Of a DNA stretch of 64,000 nucleotides, positions 23,401-36,323 are shown one piece after another. The notes beneath the pieces were generated by a model. The model saw only the letters and a list, made by a program, of their open reading frames with translations. It was not told the origin of the DNA and did no database searches. Origin of the DNA: Eulemur rufifrons (Eukaryota > Chordata > Mammalia > Primates > Lemuridae); contig NC_090986.1 in assembly GCF_041146395.1 (NCBI RefSeq), positions 46,536,001 to 46,600,000 of the forward strand. The letters run 5' to 3'. Position 1 is the first letter of the stretch. Every line of letters begins with the position of its first letter. The position numbers and the translations under genes were made by a program.

Positions 23401-23500
23401 CTTTAATCAGTTTTCTTGTCCTACTATTATTCTAGTAACTTTAAAAAATTGAATTGTGTTCTGGAGAACTGACCACTTTTATAAAATAACATAACCTTTA
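20452..23500. other. Mostly unassigned AT-rich DNA
   Basis: No gene, RNA gene or clear repeat. A somewhat more complex stretch at about 20780-20960 and another at 22130-22330 stand out from the AT-rich background, but I cannot place either in a known family. Confidence 0.45.
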
Positions 23501-23504
23501 CAAA

Positions 23505-23912
23505 TTGCCTCATGGTTTTCTTTTTCCTGATGTTTTTCTAGGTCATTCAAAACCCACCATAAAGATAACTAAAATTACATTTCTTTTGCTTGACACTTCC
23601 CACAGCATTTTGGACACTGCAGTCAATTTAAATTCTCCAGGGTTCGCGTGTGATCAGTCACTTGGACTGCATGACAGCATTTGTCATTTCCTTCTCTTCT
23701 GCTTCCTGCAGGCATTATTTTATGGGACCACTGAGTCCCGATTGCTGTATAGATTTTCTCTGCCATTTCAAAGGCAAATAGGCTACCATGTATTCCAACC
23801 AGTAAAAAGTCATTGCACTGAACTTGGACAAGTAAGTTTTTTTAAAAATTGTGAAGCAAATTTACCAAGCTGCTCAGTCTGGACTTTCAGTTGTCCACAG
23901 AGACTTCAGTGA
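23505..23912 (+). other. Open frame of 135 codons with flanking splice-like sites; not a supported gene
   Basis: The longest open frame in the window. It has no recognised domain, signal peptide or repeat. A strong acceptor-like run (polypyrimidine then TTTTTCTAG, ending at 23541) and a consensus donor-like CAAGTAAGT (GT at 23832) would bound a 290-base exon-like interval that stays open in this frame. The Met at 23505 lies upstream of the acceptor. Composition is rich in Phe, Leu and Ser, as in chance frames. I see no partner exons. Coding status is unlikely; use as a noncoding or cryptic exon is possible. Confidence 0.2.
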
Positions 23913-23914
23913 TG

Positions 23915-26900
23915 ATGGACTTTTATTTATTTAGAAAAGCTTCCAGGATAGCATCATGTTTTTGAAATCCTGGGAGGAATCTTAAAGGTCTAGTATAAGG
24001 GTACTGCACAACTTGTGTCAGGCTGCAATTATAAGTGACTCTCTCCTTCCATAGTTGAATTTGATCCTTGCATAAAGTTTATAAGCTCAATGTTCTCTTT
24101 TATTGGGAAGAGATTCTTATTAGCAGAGTTCTAAGACTCTCATAAATATCAATTTTTAATATATTAACTAAGAAAGTTTCCTAGGTGAGTCTGTTTTATC
24201 TCATCTTACCTTAAATATAAAGGTCTTATATAAGTTAAATTACTTATATAGAATATTTATTTTGAAATGTATGAAGTTTTGAAATAAATTTCAGTTGAAA
24301 TAAATCTTATTGAAATCTGCAGACAGTAAACTTGCAAGAGATTCAAAGGAATTTGTTGTCCTTTTAGTAATATGTTTTATTTCCATTAATTTTCATGGTG
24401 ACTGTATATTCATCTAAAGAGAATTTACCATACACTTTTGAAGTTGCTTGATATTAGGCTCAATAATTTCTAAGTTCTTACACATAGAAAGTATAGAAAA
24501 CTTCAAATCCCTAATACACAAATTGTACACGTTTTATATTTGGATAAATGTTGATGTCATTGATGCTATATTAATAAGATGGGAGAAGTGTATTCCACAA
24601 TACTCTGATTATTTGAATTACATAGAGAGCACAGAATCATAAGCATTTAAAATCCTCTTCTATTTTAATGAATTGTTTCATTATTCACTTTCATTTTTGT
24701 TTCAGTATATTCCATACTCCCATTAGTCAAATCTACTTGAGAAGTTGTACTTTGGGGATTCAAGAGTGAATGAAGAATGTATGAAGGGCAAGAAATCTGG
24801 ACGAGGATATTGTCCCATGTTTAAAGTAATGTCTTATTGAAATTTTACACTGATAATGGAGAGGTATCATGATTCTTGAACTCGCAATCCCCCAAAGAAG
24901 AGTGAATTATGAGTTCTTTAAAAGACCTTTATAAAAATAGGTTATATAAGATTAGCATTAATATTAGAATGGCTAAGACCATTTACATTATGTTATAAAA
25001 TATTGTCTACTACAAAAATTAGTGTATCTCTTCTGACCTAGTTAAGGTCCATATTCATGTTTATGTGCAGAGTTAGCCTTATTCATGTGCAAAATAGAAA
25101 AAATCAAATAAGGCATAATCTTTATAAGCTTAGAAAAATTTCTATGTACCCCACATACCCTAACACATAGGATCAAGAAGAAAGGAAGGAAAAGATGGGC
25201 AAAAGAAAAAGAAATAAAGAAAATTGCCCCTAACACAATGACCAGTCACAAACCTTCCTAAGACCCTGACTTTTCTTCAATAAAGGTCAACAAATTTTAG
25301 TGTATAACTAAAATTAATAATTATATTTTATCACTATTTTAAGTGCTGGTCCACTATTGAAAAGGATTGATCAGATTTTTAATTAAGAACAAGCTCTGAT
25401 TATGGAATATGAGGTCTTGGGTGAGGAAGGACATCAAAATTCAGCTTCCTCAAGGGTCACGGGACTCTGATACCTAAGGAGAAAAGAGATAATATATTCA
25501 ACAGGTGTAAATACAAGACATGTTTGCTCACTTCACATAATATCTGATCATTCTTGATAATGTAGATATTCTTGTCTAATGTTAATATGTTTAATTTTTA
25601 CTTTTCTTATTAATTTTACTACTTTTGATAAGAAACCTAGGTATATATAAGTTCAGAATATAGCACCAGTGAATTATATTAGCAAAATCTGTTTTGCTAT
25701 TATGTTTTGCATAAGACATTGGGAACTTGTATTTATTGATGATTTATCAATTACCATACATAAAATAAATTCCAAGCAATTTTAAAAGAATCCCAACATT
25801 GAAAACACTATTTAAAAATGAGTATCATAATATAGCAAAAACTAACAAGAAATACCATTTAATATAAATACTTTTTGAAAGTGAGGGACATGTAAAAAAA
25901 AAAAAAAGGTCACTTAAAGAACTAAATCCAGAAGGTGGCACTCTTGTACTGTTCATTGTCATGTGCGCTCTTCTTGGTATTTCTTTTCTTTTCCTTCCTC
26001 TTTTTCTTTGTATATACACACAAACACACACTTAAATGTATGCATACGTATTTACGAGTATAAACACATAAAACTGCATGCATTTATACAGTGAATACTT
26101 GTTGACATGGAAATGTTACAATACAATATTTATGTTTGTCAATTTAACATTTTGCCAGGTATATGATGTTAATGATATATTTCATTACTTAATGTGGAAC
26201 ATTTTCTTAAATATATCAAAAAAATACTTTTTGCTACAAAGTTAGTCTATGAATGCATAAGTATCTTATGTTTTATCAATTATGTAATACAGTACTAAAG
26301 CAAAGTAATATTTTCTATAGAGAATTTATTTTCAAAATTAAAAGAAAATTTTATGGATATATACGAATTGTTTTTTAACCGTGTTTTATTTGGATTGTTT
26401 GCAGTGAGCACAAATATGTCAGGTAAGATAGAAATGCAATTATACTAATTTAAATTCATTGTTTGATTTAGTTATATGTGAAGTTTAACATATACAGTAA
26501 AATGTAATTCTAGATCAAAGAAAAAGCAACATGAGTATGTCAAGTATATCAGATTTTAATAAACAGATAACTGATTCATAATTAAATAAACTGCTCTAAG
26601 AAATGATATCTCCAGCAAATGTGTCACTACACAAGAAATAGAGGCTGAGGGAGAAAGAAAACATGAAATAGCTATGGTTAAATATGTGGTTTGAAAAAGT
26701 AAGACTAAAGAAAACCCAAGACAAACAATTTAAAAATAAAGTTCAAAAATATTAATGAAATATGAAAAGTCATACTACAGATGTGAAAACATTTTATTTA
26801 TTTATGATAAAATACATTCTATTTTATTCTAGGTTGTACAGCCTATATCATTCATTCATGAAACAATTTTCTGTATCATTTTCTTTTTACCTGTATGGAG
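23915..26900. other. Unassigned AT-rich DNA
   Basis: No gene or recognised repeat. Contains a 13-base A run at about 25895 and a short CA-rich patch near 26018-26030. Confidence 0.5.
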
Positions 26901-26904
26901 ACAA

Positions 26905-27055
26905 CATGATACTGTGGACATAGCATTGGGCTTTAGCATAAAACCAAGCTTGATGCATACTCTTACCTGCCACACAATGCTAAGGTGACCTTCAGCAAGT
27001 TACTTAACCTGTCTGAGAAGCCCGAATCCTCTTGGGGAATTAAGGGCAATGTTAC
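26905..27055 (+). repeat. MIR SINE fragment, sense
   Basis: GGACATAGCATTGGGCTTTA, then the MIR core block GGTGACCTTCAGCAAGTTAC and TTAACCTGTCTGAGAAGCCC, follow the order of a MIR element (tRNA-related head, 'gtgaccttgggcaagttacttaacctctctg' core). The 3' end is lost. Confidence 0.8.
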
Positions 27056-27059
27056 ATAG

Positions 27060-28390
27060 TATACAGATCTGTGACAGATTCATACTTAAAAACTGCTAGT
27101 TTCTTTATATTTTCAAGTTTTGTTTTTGAGGTAGGACTTATAATGCTAGGTAAAAAATTCAGAAGCAATTTTACACTCCTGCTTTTATGGTACTTTGAAA
27201 AATCTGATTACAATAAAGGAGTGTTTTCTAAGTACCCTGTTTATTTTTCCCAAGAAAACATACTTATTGTAAAATTCTATTTTTTGAAACACTCAATTTT
27301 CACAAAAAGTAGGAGCATTTTTTTTACTTCTTTTGTAAAAATGGTTAGAATCATGTCACTTTTCTTCTTGCTAAATTGCTAAAGTTATCTGACATAATTT
27401 ACATTTGTATTCCCATGAAAAGTATTTCTAATTGGGTTGAAAATGTGTTTTATGGCCTGGTTACCCTCTAGAAACTTTATACTCTCATTTTTGTGTGTGT
27501 GTTTAAATAAGATATAAATGCATGCACAAACTGCTTTATTTTAATATAACTGAGTATAAGAAAAACACTTGTAAAGCTGAATTACATATAAATCCCCCTG
27601 CCCAAACTATTAAGTGATGTAATTGCTCTAGATAAGTTTGTTGCATTAACAACCCAGTTAATAAGTGCGTTACATTTCTCAGAATAAAAACTTGATGAAA
27701 GAAAAAATGGAAGTGGTGAAAAGAACTGTGAGTCATAGGGATTGACCACAGTGAGATACTCTTCAACTTCTCTTTTCTGAAATTTCTCTGAGAAGGGAAA
27801 AATGAAGTTAAAGATAGCATCCTGTTCTGTAGCACTATAAAGTAGCAAGACATTTTAAATTACTTTCAAATAAATTAAATTGTGTTACTTTGAAGTTTAA
27901 ATGCCATCTCTAACTTTTAGTAATTATTTCAAGCAGAAGTGCATGAGAATTGTACACATTAAACTGGGTTTTATTGGCTATGAGTATAATCTATTTTCAC
28001 ATGAAGAATTAATGAAAAACTAGTTTTGTTTTTTAATCTTCAGCACCGACCCCAATGAAATTCTGTAGGTTTAAGTTTTTAAGTCAGTGTCCTTTTATAT
28101 ATTATATGAAATTATACTTTATCCTAAATACTATGAGCTTGAGATATTTTTTAAAAATCTGTATTTCCTGGATCTTTAATTAGTAAAGGTTTGCTGTAAC
28201 AACATGTATCAAGCTTTGTTAGCCTTAAAATGAAAGGTTATAGCAGAATTTCTAACTAACAAAATATGTTATTAATTTTCAATGATTTTTAAACTGTTGT
28301 TCATTCATAATATATCTGAATTAGTTAATGCAGGTAATTTTTGATCAAGGTGACTGCAAATATATACATGTATATTTTTTCCTTGATAAA
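27060..28390. other. Unassigned AT-rich DNA
   Basis: No gene recognised. Overlapping minus-strand frames of 105 and 88 codons at 27536-27853 and a plus-strand frame of 103 codons at 27071-27382 lack domains and appear to be chance frames in AT-rich sequence. Confidence 0.5.
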
Positions 28391-28393
28391 AAA

Positions 28394-28710
28394 GGCACTC
28401 GGCAGTGGGTCAAGCCTGTAATCCTAGGACTCTGGGAGGCCAAGGTGGAAGGATCACTTGAGTTCAGGAGTCAGAGACCAGGCTGAGCAAGACTGAGATC
28501 CTGTCTCTACTAAAAATAGAAAAATTAGCTCAGTTGTGGTGCACCTGTTGTTCCAGCTACTCGGGAGGCTGAGGCAAGAGGATCACTGGAACCCAGGAGT
28601 TTGAGGTTGCTGTGAGCTGTAATGACGTCACTGCACTCAACCTGGAGTGACTGAGTGAAACTAGGTCTCCAAAAAATAAAAATAAAAAATAAAATAAATA
28701 AAATAAAAAA
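28394..28710 (+). mobile_element. Dimeric Alu SINE, strepsirrhine type
   Basis: The left arm runs from CAAGCCTGTAATCCTAGGAC and CTGGGAGGCCAAGG through GAGACCAGGCTGAGCAAGAC to CTCTACTAAAAATAGAAAAA. The right arm contains GCTACTCGGGAGGCTGAGGC, CCAGGAGTTTGAGGTTGCTG and CACTGCACTCAACCTGGAGT. The tail is (A)n mixed with TAAA units. 'CTGAGCAAGA' and 'TTTGAGGTTGCTGTGAGCT' are typical of lemur and galago Alus. A minus-strand frame at 28525-28713 is simply antisense Alu. Confidence 0.95.
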
Positions 28711-28714
28711 CACT

Positions 28715-31085
28715 CCAGTTATACATTATTATTAACTTGGGAAGAATAAAATAAAACATGACACCATAGTTATAATTTTTTTACAAAATCATCATGTACA
28801 CAAACATTAAGTTCAGCGGTTTCTTTGGAAACTCTGCATGCTTAAATGAATTCTACTCTTTGATAAAATACTGCAACAACTAGGTAAGAAGGTTAAGGTT
28901 AAAAAAAGTTACATATACAAGGATACTCACTGCAGCAATATTTTTATTTTATTTTTAATTGCAAAAAATTATAAACAACAGTTAAAATGTTGGGGTGATG
29001 CATAATATGTTGAAATTAGATAGCCTATTATGAAGCCATTCAAAATTATAATTTTGAAAAATACTTGATTGCATAGAAAATACCTGTGATAATCTTTCAG
29101 TCAAGGTTTCACAAATTTTTATTAAACTTCCCCATAGGCTGAGCCTTCTACTAAGCTCTGAGTTTGGTGTCTTGCATATAGGTGACACTCAATTATATGA
29201 AGGACAAAACAAAGAGTCCTCTTTTAGAAAGTCCTTGTCTTCTGTGTGCATAATAGAAAGACATGTAATTTTATCCATGTAATCAATATATTTTGGGGGG
29301 TAAATTTGGATAATTTTAATACTTTACAAATATTCCAAAGTCTCTCTTTTTTTAAAAAAGTCATATGTTAATTACTTGGATATAAAGAAGGAAGTAGATA
29401 GACATAGGTACACACAAGCACACTATTAAACACACATACACACACACAGACACGAACACTGCTACTATACCTGAAGCCACAGAATTATCAGCGTTTAGAT
29501 TCCAAACAAGAAAAGGAAATAATCCTCCTATATCAACCGTAGAACTATAATATCAAAAGTCAAAAAAGTAGTAAGGAAATAGATACAAGACCATCTACAA
29601 AATTGCTCTTCTGATGTCAGCAAAAATAACTTCAGCAAAGCAACCACAACAACAAAACAAAACTAAAGCCAGAAACCCTGTTACTTACGCAGTTCTTACT
29701 GTTTTTTATTTGAATCCTCCTTCTTCTTGGTATCTTTCTCTCCTCTCTGATTCAGCTCTGATATATTTTTTAATCTATTCCCATTTCTTTCTCCATTATA
29801 ATCTCTCCTGTATCAGGATCTAAAAATATTTTGATTTCTAGTTTGAATGAATACAGACAATTTTACATCACCTCTTTCAATATTCTCTTTGTTAAATAAT
29901 GTAATATATGCAAAATTAATTTGACAAAGGATTTTATTAAAAGAACAATGGCACACAAACCAGCAAAAAGCAGTGCTTATCGTATTTAATCTTATGTTAT
30001 TTTCTTTTCTTTAAAATTAATTTGCTAAATGTCATGATACCCATTTAGCGTGAATATTGCCTGTTAAGTTTATTCATTTTTTTCTTTATACTTCTTAATT
30101 TTTAAACTTTTTTTTTTCTATTTAGAATTGACCTTCCCATATTACTTACAGAGTAACACAAAATTATCTTTGAAAACTTTTTTTACTCAATTTCCAATTC
30201 ACTTTTCATACTCAAGTTTTAAGACAGATTATTTAGTAACAACTTTTGATGTGCTTTTAAGTGTTAGAATGTCACACTCCGGCCCACCTGAATCAAAGTT
30301 TAAAAAAAAAAAGAGGATCGTAAGTTCAGAACCTTAGAATCTTAGATCTATATTTGGAGATTGCTTAGTTTTTTCATTTAGATGTGATTTCTATTGCCTT
30401 TCAGAGTCAATGGATGATAGTTAATAACAGTATACCACTGAAATTCATGCGATGTTCTAAAACCTCATCCTCTTACCTCAAGAGGAAATGGCTCATAATT
30501 CCTCAATCAGATGTTGCTACCAGTTGTACAGGCACATTATATAATCAATAATACTTCTTACCATTACTGTTTTCTATTGCTATTATTGTTACTGTTGTCT
30601 TTCATATATTGAGAACCTTCTCTGGATGAGGCTCTGCTGGTACTGGCAGCAGGTGTTTATGATCCTCATGATAACTGCCATACAGAAGAGAATGATATGC
30701 TTATAACATTTAGGCTTGCAAGGTACTCAGAGGTGACTGATAGATGCATAAAAATTAATGGATATTTGCATATTTTCAATATATAAATATTTTAGAAGGT
30801 ATACAATGTACCCACTTCAACTTCACAAAAGAGTCACTTTTCATTTTGATGTATCCTAATACACATGATAATCACCCTTAGTACATGTTGGCTGCAATTG
30901 TAAATTCTGTGATTGTGATTATTAGGTGACATGAAAACAAGACCTCTCAAAACGTCATGATAATCAACTTGTACAGCTTTTCTTTAATCATACTCCCTCA
31001 ATGAATCTATAGTGTTGTTACATTGAACTATGTACTTTGTGTGTTTTTTTTAAATTCCATTCTCCTTTACTCTGTCTTCAGTATT
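28715..31085. other. Unassigned AT-rich DNA
   Basis: No gene recognised. A CA-rich simple stretch lies at about 29410-29457. The short frames here (29614-29823, 30128-30337) have no recognisable domain. Confidence 0.5.
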
Positions 31086-31089
31086 TATT

Positions 31090-31485
31090 AATTTATTCAT
31101 GTGTTTAACAAATCTTTTTGTGTGCGCCTACATGTGACAGACCATCTTCTGGCATAGAGAATATAGCTATGAATAAAATATGTAGAAGTCCTAGACTTCA
31201 GGAGGATTACATTTTACTGATGCAAGACAAATAAGATACAAAATGAACAAAGTATATAACATTTAGAGTGTAATGAGAGGTGTGGAGGAGGAAGATCACA
31301 AAAATGGGAAAATGGGGGGAGAAGGACTGGTTGTCAGGGGAGTCCTCTGTGCGCAGGTGACATTCCTGCAGAGATCTGAGATCTGAAGGAGGTGAGAGAG
31401 TGGACCTTGTAGATCTCCTGAGATGGATGATCTTGGGTGAGAGAACATAAAGGGCAAAGGCAGTACAGTTTATCGTTTCCACAAC
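31090..31485 (-). repeat. LINE-2 (L2) fragment, antisense
   Basis: TTTATTCATGTGTTTAACAA followed by GCCTACATGTGACAGACCAT matches the reverse complement of the L2 3' end ('...caacaaatatttattgagcgcctactatgtgccaggc'). It continues with GGAGGATTACATTTTACTGA, a GGTGACATTCCTGCAGAGAT block and GAACATAAAGGGCAAAGGCA. The 91-codon minus-strand frame inside is a shadow. Confidence 0.75.
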
Positions 31486-31739
31486 AAGAATTTCAAAGTA
31501 ATAAACAAGTTCAAAGTAAAATATATAGCAAACTGGCTTTATTTAAACAAACTATAATCTGAAAAACTGAAGCAATTATCTAGATTATTAAAATATTAGT
31601 AAGCTCCTATGGGTTGATTAAATGAGTTCTGCTAAAATGGACTGGGAGAATGTAATACATGTTAAGGTTACATTATAATATGTTAATACTTTATGAATTT
31701 TGCAAGTGTTTATGGAGAATCTTTGTTTTGTCAATAATT

Positions 31740-32020
31740 TTTAGACCCCCAAATTACCAAGGTAAATGAGGCCCAGATTTTGCCCCCTGAAGAGTCACTC
31801 TTGTCGGAGAGAGATATACATATAATTCATGATAATATAATTTGATAAATATCATTATGAAAGTTTATACAAAAAACTATTAGAAGAGAGATGGATATTT
31901 AGTTTAGCTTAAAGAAGGATCAGAAAATGCTTCAGAAAGGAATGAACGTTCCAATTTGACCTTGTAAGAGGTTGAATGTACTCAAGACCAAGTAAAAGAG
32001 GGTCAAAAGAATTCATAAAA
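31740..32020 (-). repeat. Possible further antisense L2 piece
   Basis: GGATCAGAAAATGCTTCAGA followed by 'aatttgaccttgtaagaggttgaatg' is like the L2 segment 'gaaggcttcctggaggaggtgacatttgagctg' but strongly decayed. Weak call. Confidence 0.3.
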
Positions 32021-32164
32021 CAAACAAGCAAAAAGGATAAAAGGATGGTTCAACATACTTGCAGCATAACTCTTCTGGGGAAATCGATTAAAGAGAGTTT
32101 ATAAGAGCTGATTTTTATGAGGTAGTGAGAGGTCTTGTTTCCATGTCAGCTAATGATAGCAATC

Positions 32165-32415
32165 ATATTAATAAATAATAACAGCTAATATTGACTGAGT
32201 GCTTTGTATATGCAGTGATTTCTACTAATTATATCAGTTAGTACTCAGAGCAACTCTATAAAGTAGGCACTATCTGTATCTCCATTTTAGAGAACAGAAA
32301 GTTTACACCAAGTAATCACTCAAAGGTCAAGAGAGTGACTATTGATAGTTGAACTAGAATTAAAGTACTTGGTCTTTACCATAACATCAAATTCTTAAAC
32401 CTTGCATACTGCAGA
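32165..32415 (-). repeat. MIR SINE, antisense
   Basis: AACAGCTAATATTGACTGAG, CAGAGCAACTCTATAAAGTA, GGCACTATCTGTATCTCCAT and TTTTAGAGAACAGAAAG are the reverse complement of the MIR 3' half and core, in order, followed by GAACTAGAATTAAAGTACTT. Confidence 0.85.
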
Positions 32416-32459
32416 CAGAAGGGAATGATCTGGAGCTGAGTCACTAGGTTGAAGAACGT

Positions 32460-32580
32460 TATAGATGACCTTATCCTATTCATTTTACAAAGAAGAAAAT
32501 AGAGCAAAATGAATTGGTGCCTTTTGCATATTCACAAATTCAGAAGCAGAAATTAGAAAACTACTTGAGTCTCTTTATTT
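32460..32580 (-). repeat. Probable MIR-like fragment, antisense
   Basis: CATTTTACAAAGAAGAAAAT followed by AGAGCAAAATGAATTGGTGC and a CAGAAGCAGAAATTAG block parallels 'cattttacagatgaggaaactgaggc...cagagctgggatt'. Confidence 0.5.
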
Positions 32581-33039
32581 GGTATTTTATATTTGTCATG
32601 ATTTTCTAAAATAGTATTATGCCCATTTGGAAAGAGATTTCATCCTTTTCCTTCCTGGCAGCACTATTTTTGGAACTTATCTGCATAGTAAATCCTGAAT
32701 GATTTCTTTTTGAAAAAAAAAAAAATATAGACATGATTCAAGAAACTTTTCCCAATATTTTAAGTATAATATTTGTGAGAACTTGGATGCATTTATCTCT
32801 GTGGCAATGAGTTCTTAATTTTTATAAAATGAAAAGTTGAGTTGAATATAATATACTCTATTATACCTCTCAAAATCCATGGTATGTGCTGCTATTTCTC
32901 ATTCTCCTAATTGTGCCGTTGGGTATTGCTGAACTGTCAGTTGCCATTGGAAATAATATTTTACATTTGTACAACTGAAGGACTCATCCAAATTAACACA
33001 TTTGTTTTTATAAGGAATCTACAGATATAGTTATTTTAA

Positions 33040-33185
33040 AATTCCCTGTACACTGAAGAAAGCAGACATTCAAGAGGTTAATTTTAATACTACTCATCTA
33101 GCAAGCGGTAAAACAGAAATTCAACCACATTTCTTCTGGTTCAACGTCCATTTAATACTCTGCTAAGTTCAATGGTCTTTTGAAT
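33040..33185 (-). repeat. Probable MIR-like fragment, antisense
   Basis: A decayed 'gaggttaa...tagcaag...aaattcaaccac...tccatttaatactctgcta' series matches the antisense MIR/MIR3 layout. Confidence 0.5.
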
Positions 33186-33189
33186 AAAG

Positions 33190-34240
33190 CACAGTTTTAC
33201 GACCTATGATGTGACTAAATGAGAAATCGGAGCCATGAAACAGGAACACAAATCGAAAAGAGCAGAATCTGCAATCAATGTAAGAAAGAAATTAAAAGTA
33301 GAATAACTACTGATGGAAGGATTTGAAATTGCTTGGAAAAAATGGAAGCTAGCATTTCTTAATCAGTCCTGAGTAGTTGGACACCTGATTTTAAAGGACT
33401 ACTGATTGACTTCAGAATTTGGAAAGCTGTCAGTGAAATTTAGTCATTAGAGTGTTATTATTTCATTCAAGGTTATTAATTCACCTTTTAACATAACTTT
33501 AATGCTTTCTCTTCATTTGTCAGTTATTAGCTTTGGCCCTAGGTTGGATTTTAATTACGTTCACTTTCTTTGTCATTAGATGTGATTTGCTAGGTCATTC
33601 TGCCACTTCAAAAATTAGTTGATGAGACAGCTTGATGTACTTAATAAAACTTGGGGATGATTTTGTGTGAAATCATCCTTGTGTTGTTACTTCAGTTTAC
33701 AATATTTTATCATTTCTTTCTTGTCATATTTAGGATAAAAAAATCAGTATGTGTGTCTGGAAAAGAAAATGTATAGAATACAACAATATTTTGACTGTAA
33801 TGATGTCATTTGCTAAGACAGTTTATTGTGGTGAAAGTATTACTGAAAGAAAAAAACAACAACATTTTTTTGCATTGCTACTCAATGCTATTGAGAAACC
33901 CTTTTACTCCGAATAGTTAGTGGTAGACAATGTAACCCTAAAATAATATATTCTCTGTCCTATAATTTTTTTCTTATAAAACTTTCTGAATATTTATCCA
34001 GTTATGAGTTAAGCTATTTGATACAGATGTACACAACACATGTGTGCACATATAATGGTACTGAGGGATTTATTTTTTAGGACTCTGATGACATTTTATA
34101 TGTATATGTATGTCTGAATATATGTATAGATGCTTGCAGCAAACTTAAGGCTCTACAAGCATTGTAAAAAAGTAGTGGAATTTAGCATAAGAATTAAAGT
34201 GTATTCTCCAGTGTCACTAACCATGTAAGTGTTAGAAAAC
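33190..34240. other. Unassigned AT-rich DNA
   Basis: No gene recognised; no repeat identified with confidence. Confidence 0.5.
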
Positions 34241-34244
34241 ATGG

Positions 34245-34425
34245 GAAAAGATGGCACAGTGAGGCTACAAGGCAGTGATGCAGGCTCTCGACCCAAAACA
34301 TCTGAGTTTAATTTCAAACTTTTGTACTTAAATCAGAGTAAACTGGTAGAATTCTCTCTATGTATCTTAATTTCCTCATCTGAAAATTTTTACAAATGTT
34401 ATCTGTTATTGCTATTATCACATAG
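34245..34425 (+). repeat. MIR SINE fragment, sense
   Basis: GGCACAGTGAGGCTACAAGG and ATCTGAGTTTAATTTCAAAC are followed by TATGTATCTTAATTTCCTCA and TCTGAAAATTTTTACAAATG, the MIR order 'cctcagtttcctcatctgtaaaatg'. The short frame at 34229-34435 is a shadow of it. Confidence 0.65.
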
Positions 34426-34429
34426 CAAC

Positions 34430-36320
34430 ATTTAAAATTTTAACCTATTTTTCCTCATTACAGTACATGCATAAATAATGAGCCAAACTTGTTTGCTAAA
34501 ATGTCTGCAGTCCTTAAAGCATTTTTTTTTTTCTGATTTGTCTCTGCCTCTTATTTCTTGTCTACCTTGGGCTGCTCTTGATATGCACCTGTAGCAACAA
34601 TGCCCTGGATATTCAATGACACTGTTCCTGCCTCCCATAATCTGTGAGAGGCCCCAAAAGGAGCGACTACAATTAAGCTCTAACAATATACCCTTTACGT
34701 ATTTTTCAGTAGCAAAACTTTTAGAAGAGCACAATATGTGAATATGATAATTCAGTTTAGACTGGTAATTATTCACAAAGACAAAAGTCGATATGAAGAA
34801 ATGGTGTTTCATTTACAATCTTCATTTCCTCTTTTCAGCATTTCTTATTCAGGATTAGTAAACTCTGGTTCTAAGAGTGGGAGATGGATCCTCAGCAGGA
34901 GTCAGTCCTCTGCTTGTACCTGGATATTGATACTCATAATGTCATTGATGGACATTAAAATAGAATTTTTTTTTCTTTTTTGGCTCTAGGTCAGCTCTTC
35001 AAATGACCGTGAATTTATATTGAGCCAGAAGTGCTGAAGGAAGCTTCATTACTGGTGGATAAAGTGCAATACCATCATTCATTTTTTAATTTAGGCTCTG
35101 CTTAAAGTGTTGGAGGTTGTAATCAATTACATTAACACATGATGCAATTTGACTCATTTGAGCAATTTTAATCAGGATTTCATCCTCATCATAGTGCTGA
35201 GACTGCTGTATTGAAAGAAAATAATGACCTTTTGATTTCAACAAGGGATGTTGTCTTTCATGATTTTGTTGGACCTTTTGGCAGTGTTTGATGCAGTTAA
35301 TCAAGACATTTTATTGGCTGGTTTATAGATTTGGGTAGGATTTTCTCAAATAAAAGTAAAACCAATTCAAATGTTATTTCTCAGTGATCTATTCAAATGT
35401 CTGTTCAGTAAGGTCATTTGATCTCTACTGCAGGATCTTGTTATAAAAAATGTGCCTTGTTTTTCTGCTTTTCTGTTTATATTTTATACAATTGTGCTCT
35501 CTTATAAATGAATGTTCTGTAGTTGTGTGACATTATAGAATGCCTTGGATAGTTTCTTTCTTTTAACATCTCTGGTTGAAAATTATAAAACTGTGTTCAT
35601 TGCTGAAATACATTATGTTGACCAATTATATTCCATCACTAGAGTATATCCATTTATACTTTTCTAGCTTCTATTATAATTCTGTTATTTATAGGGAGAA
35701 TAAAGTTATATCACATATACATGCAAATATGTTAGTAGACCAGGAAATAGAAACAAAAATATCTTCTCTAAGTTTAGACATTTTCAGAGTAGTCTCAGAA
35801 GTTGAAGTAGCCCAACTGTCAGTAAGGTAGTTATTGACAACATATAAAAACTTTATTTACCTCAAAAGCCTAAGTGTATTGACATTATATTTGAAAATAT
35901 GCAAAAAGCAGCTAGAAGCTACTTGATATTATTGTTTGGCTAAGAGGCACAGCCAAAACACTGTTGTCTTATATCTTTTGTAATTCACTTTACAAGAAAC
36001 TGGAAATTTAAATGAATGTTGGAGGATAATAGATTGTCAAATACAAAAGTATATTCCTGGTTAGTAATAGGCACACAGATGATTCTCTCACTTCACTGGC
36101 GAAATATCCATAGGAAACAAGGAAGACAGCCTAGTCAAATATCTTTCTTCCTCATATTCAGTACAATAGCAAACCTTTGGCAAACATACTACTGGTATTT
36201 GCTGGTGGAAAAGCCCTTATCTATAGAATGCTCTTAGCATGATGTACCTGTATGAATTGATTAGTATAAACACATCTAGAACATATAGATTTACGAGCAT
36301 GGCTCCCTGGTAAAGGTTTT
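34430..36320. other. Unassigned AT-rich DNA
   Basis: No gene recognised. The minus-strand 126-codon frame at 34432-34812 and the plus-strand frames at 34738-34989 and 35576-35830 overlap or lie in low-complexity text and show no domain. Confidence 0.5.
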
Positions 36321-36323
36321 GTA

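Noticed and set aside
27536..27853. Overlapping minus-strand frames of 105 and 88 codons
   Set aside because: Two frames of the same strand open together with no domain, as expected by chance; no splice or promoter context.
28525..28713. A minus-strand protein of 62 residues
   Set aside because: It is antisense Alu; such frames (SLQVECSDVITAHSNLKLLGSS type) are common and not coding.
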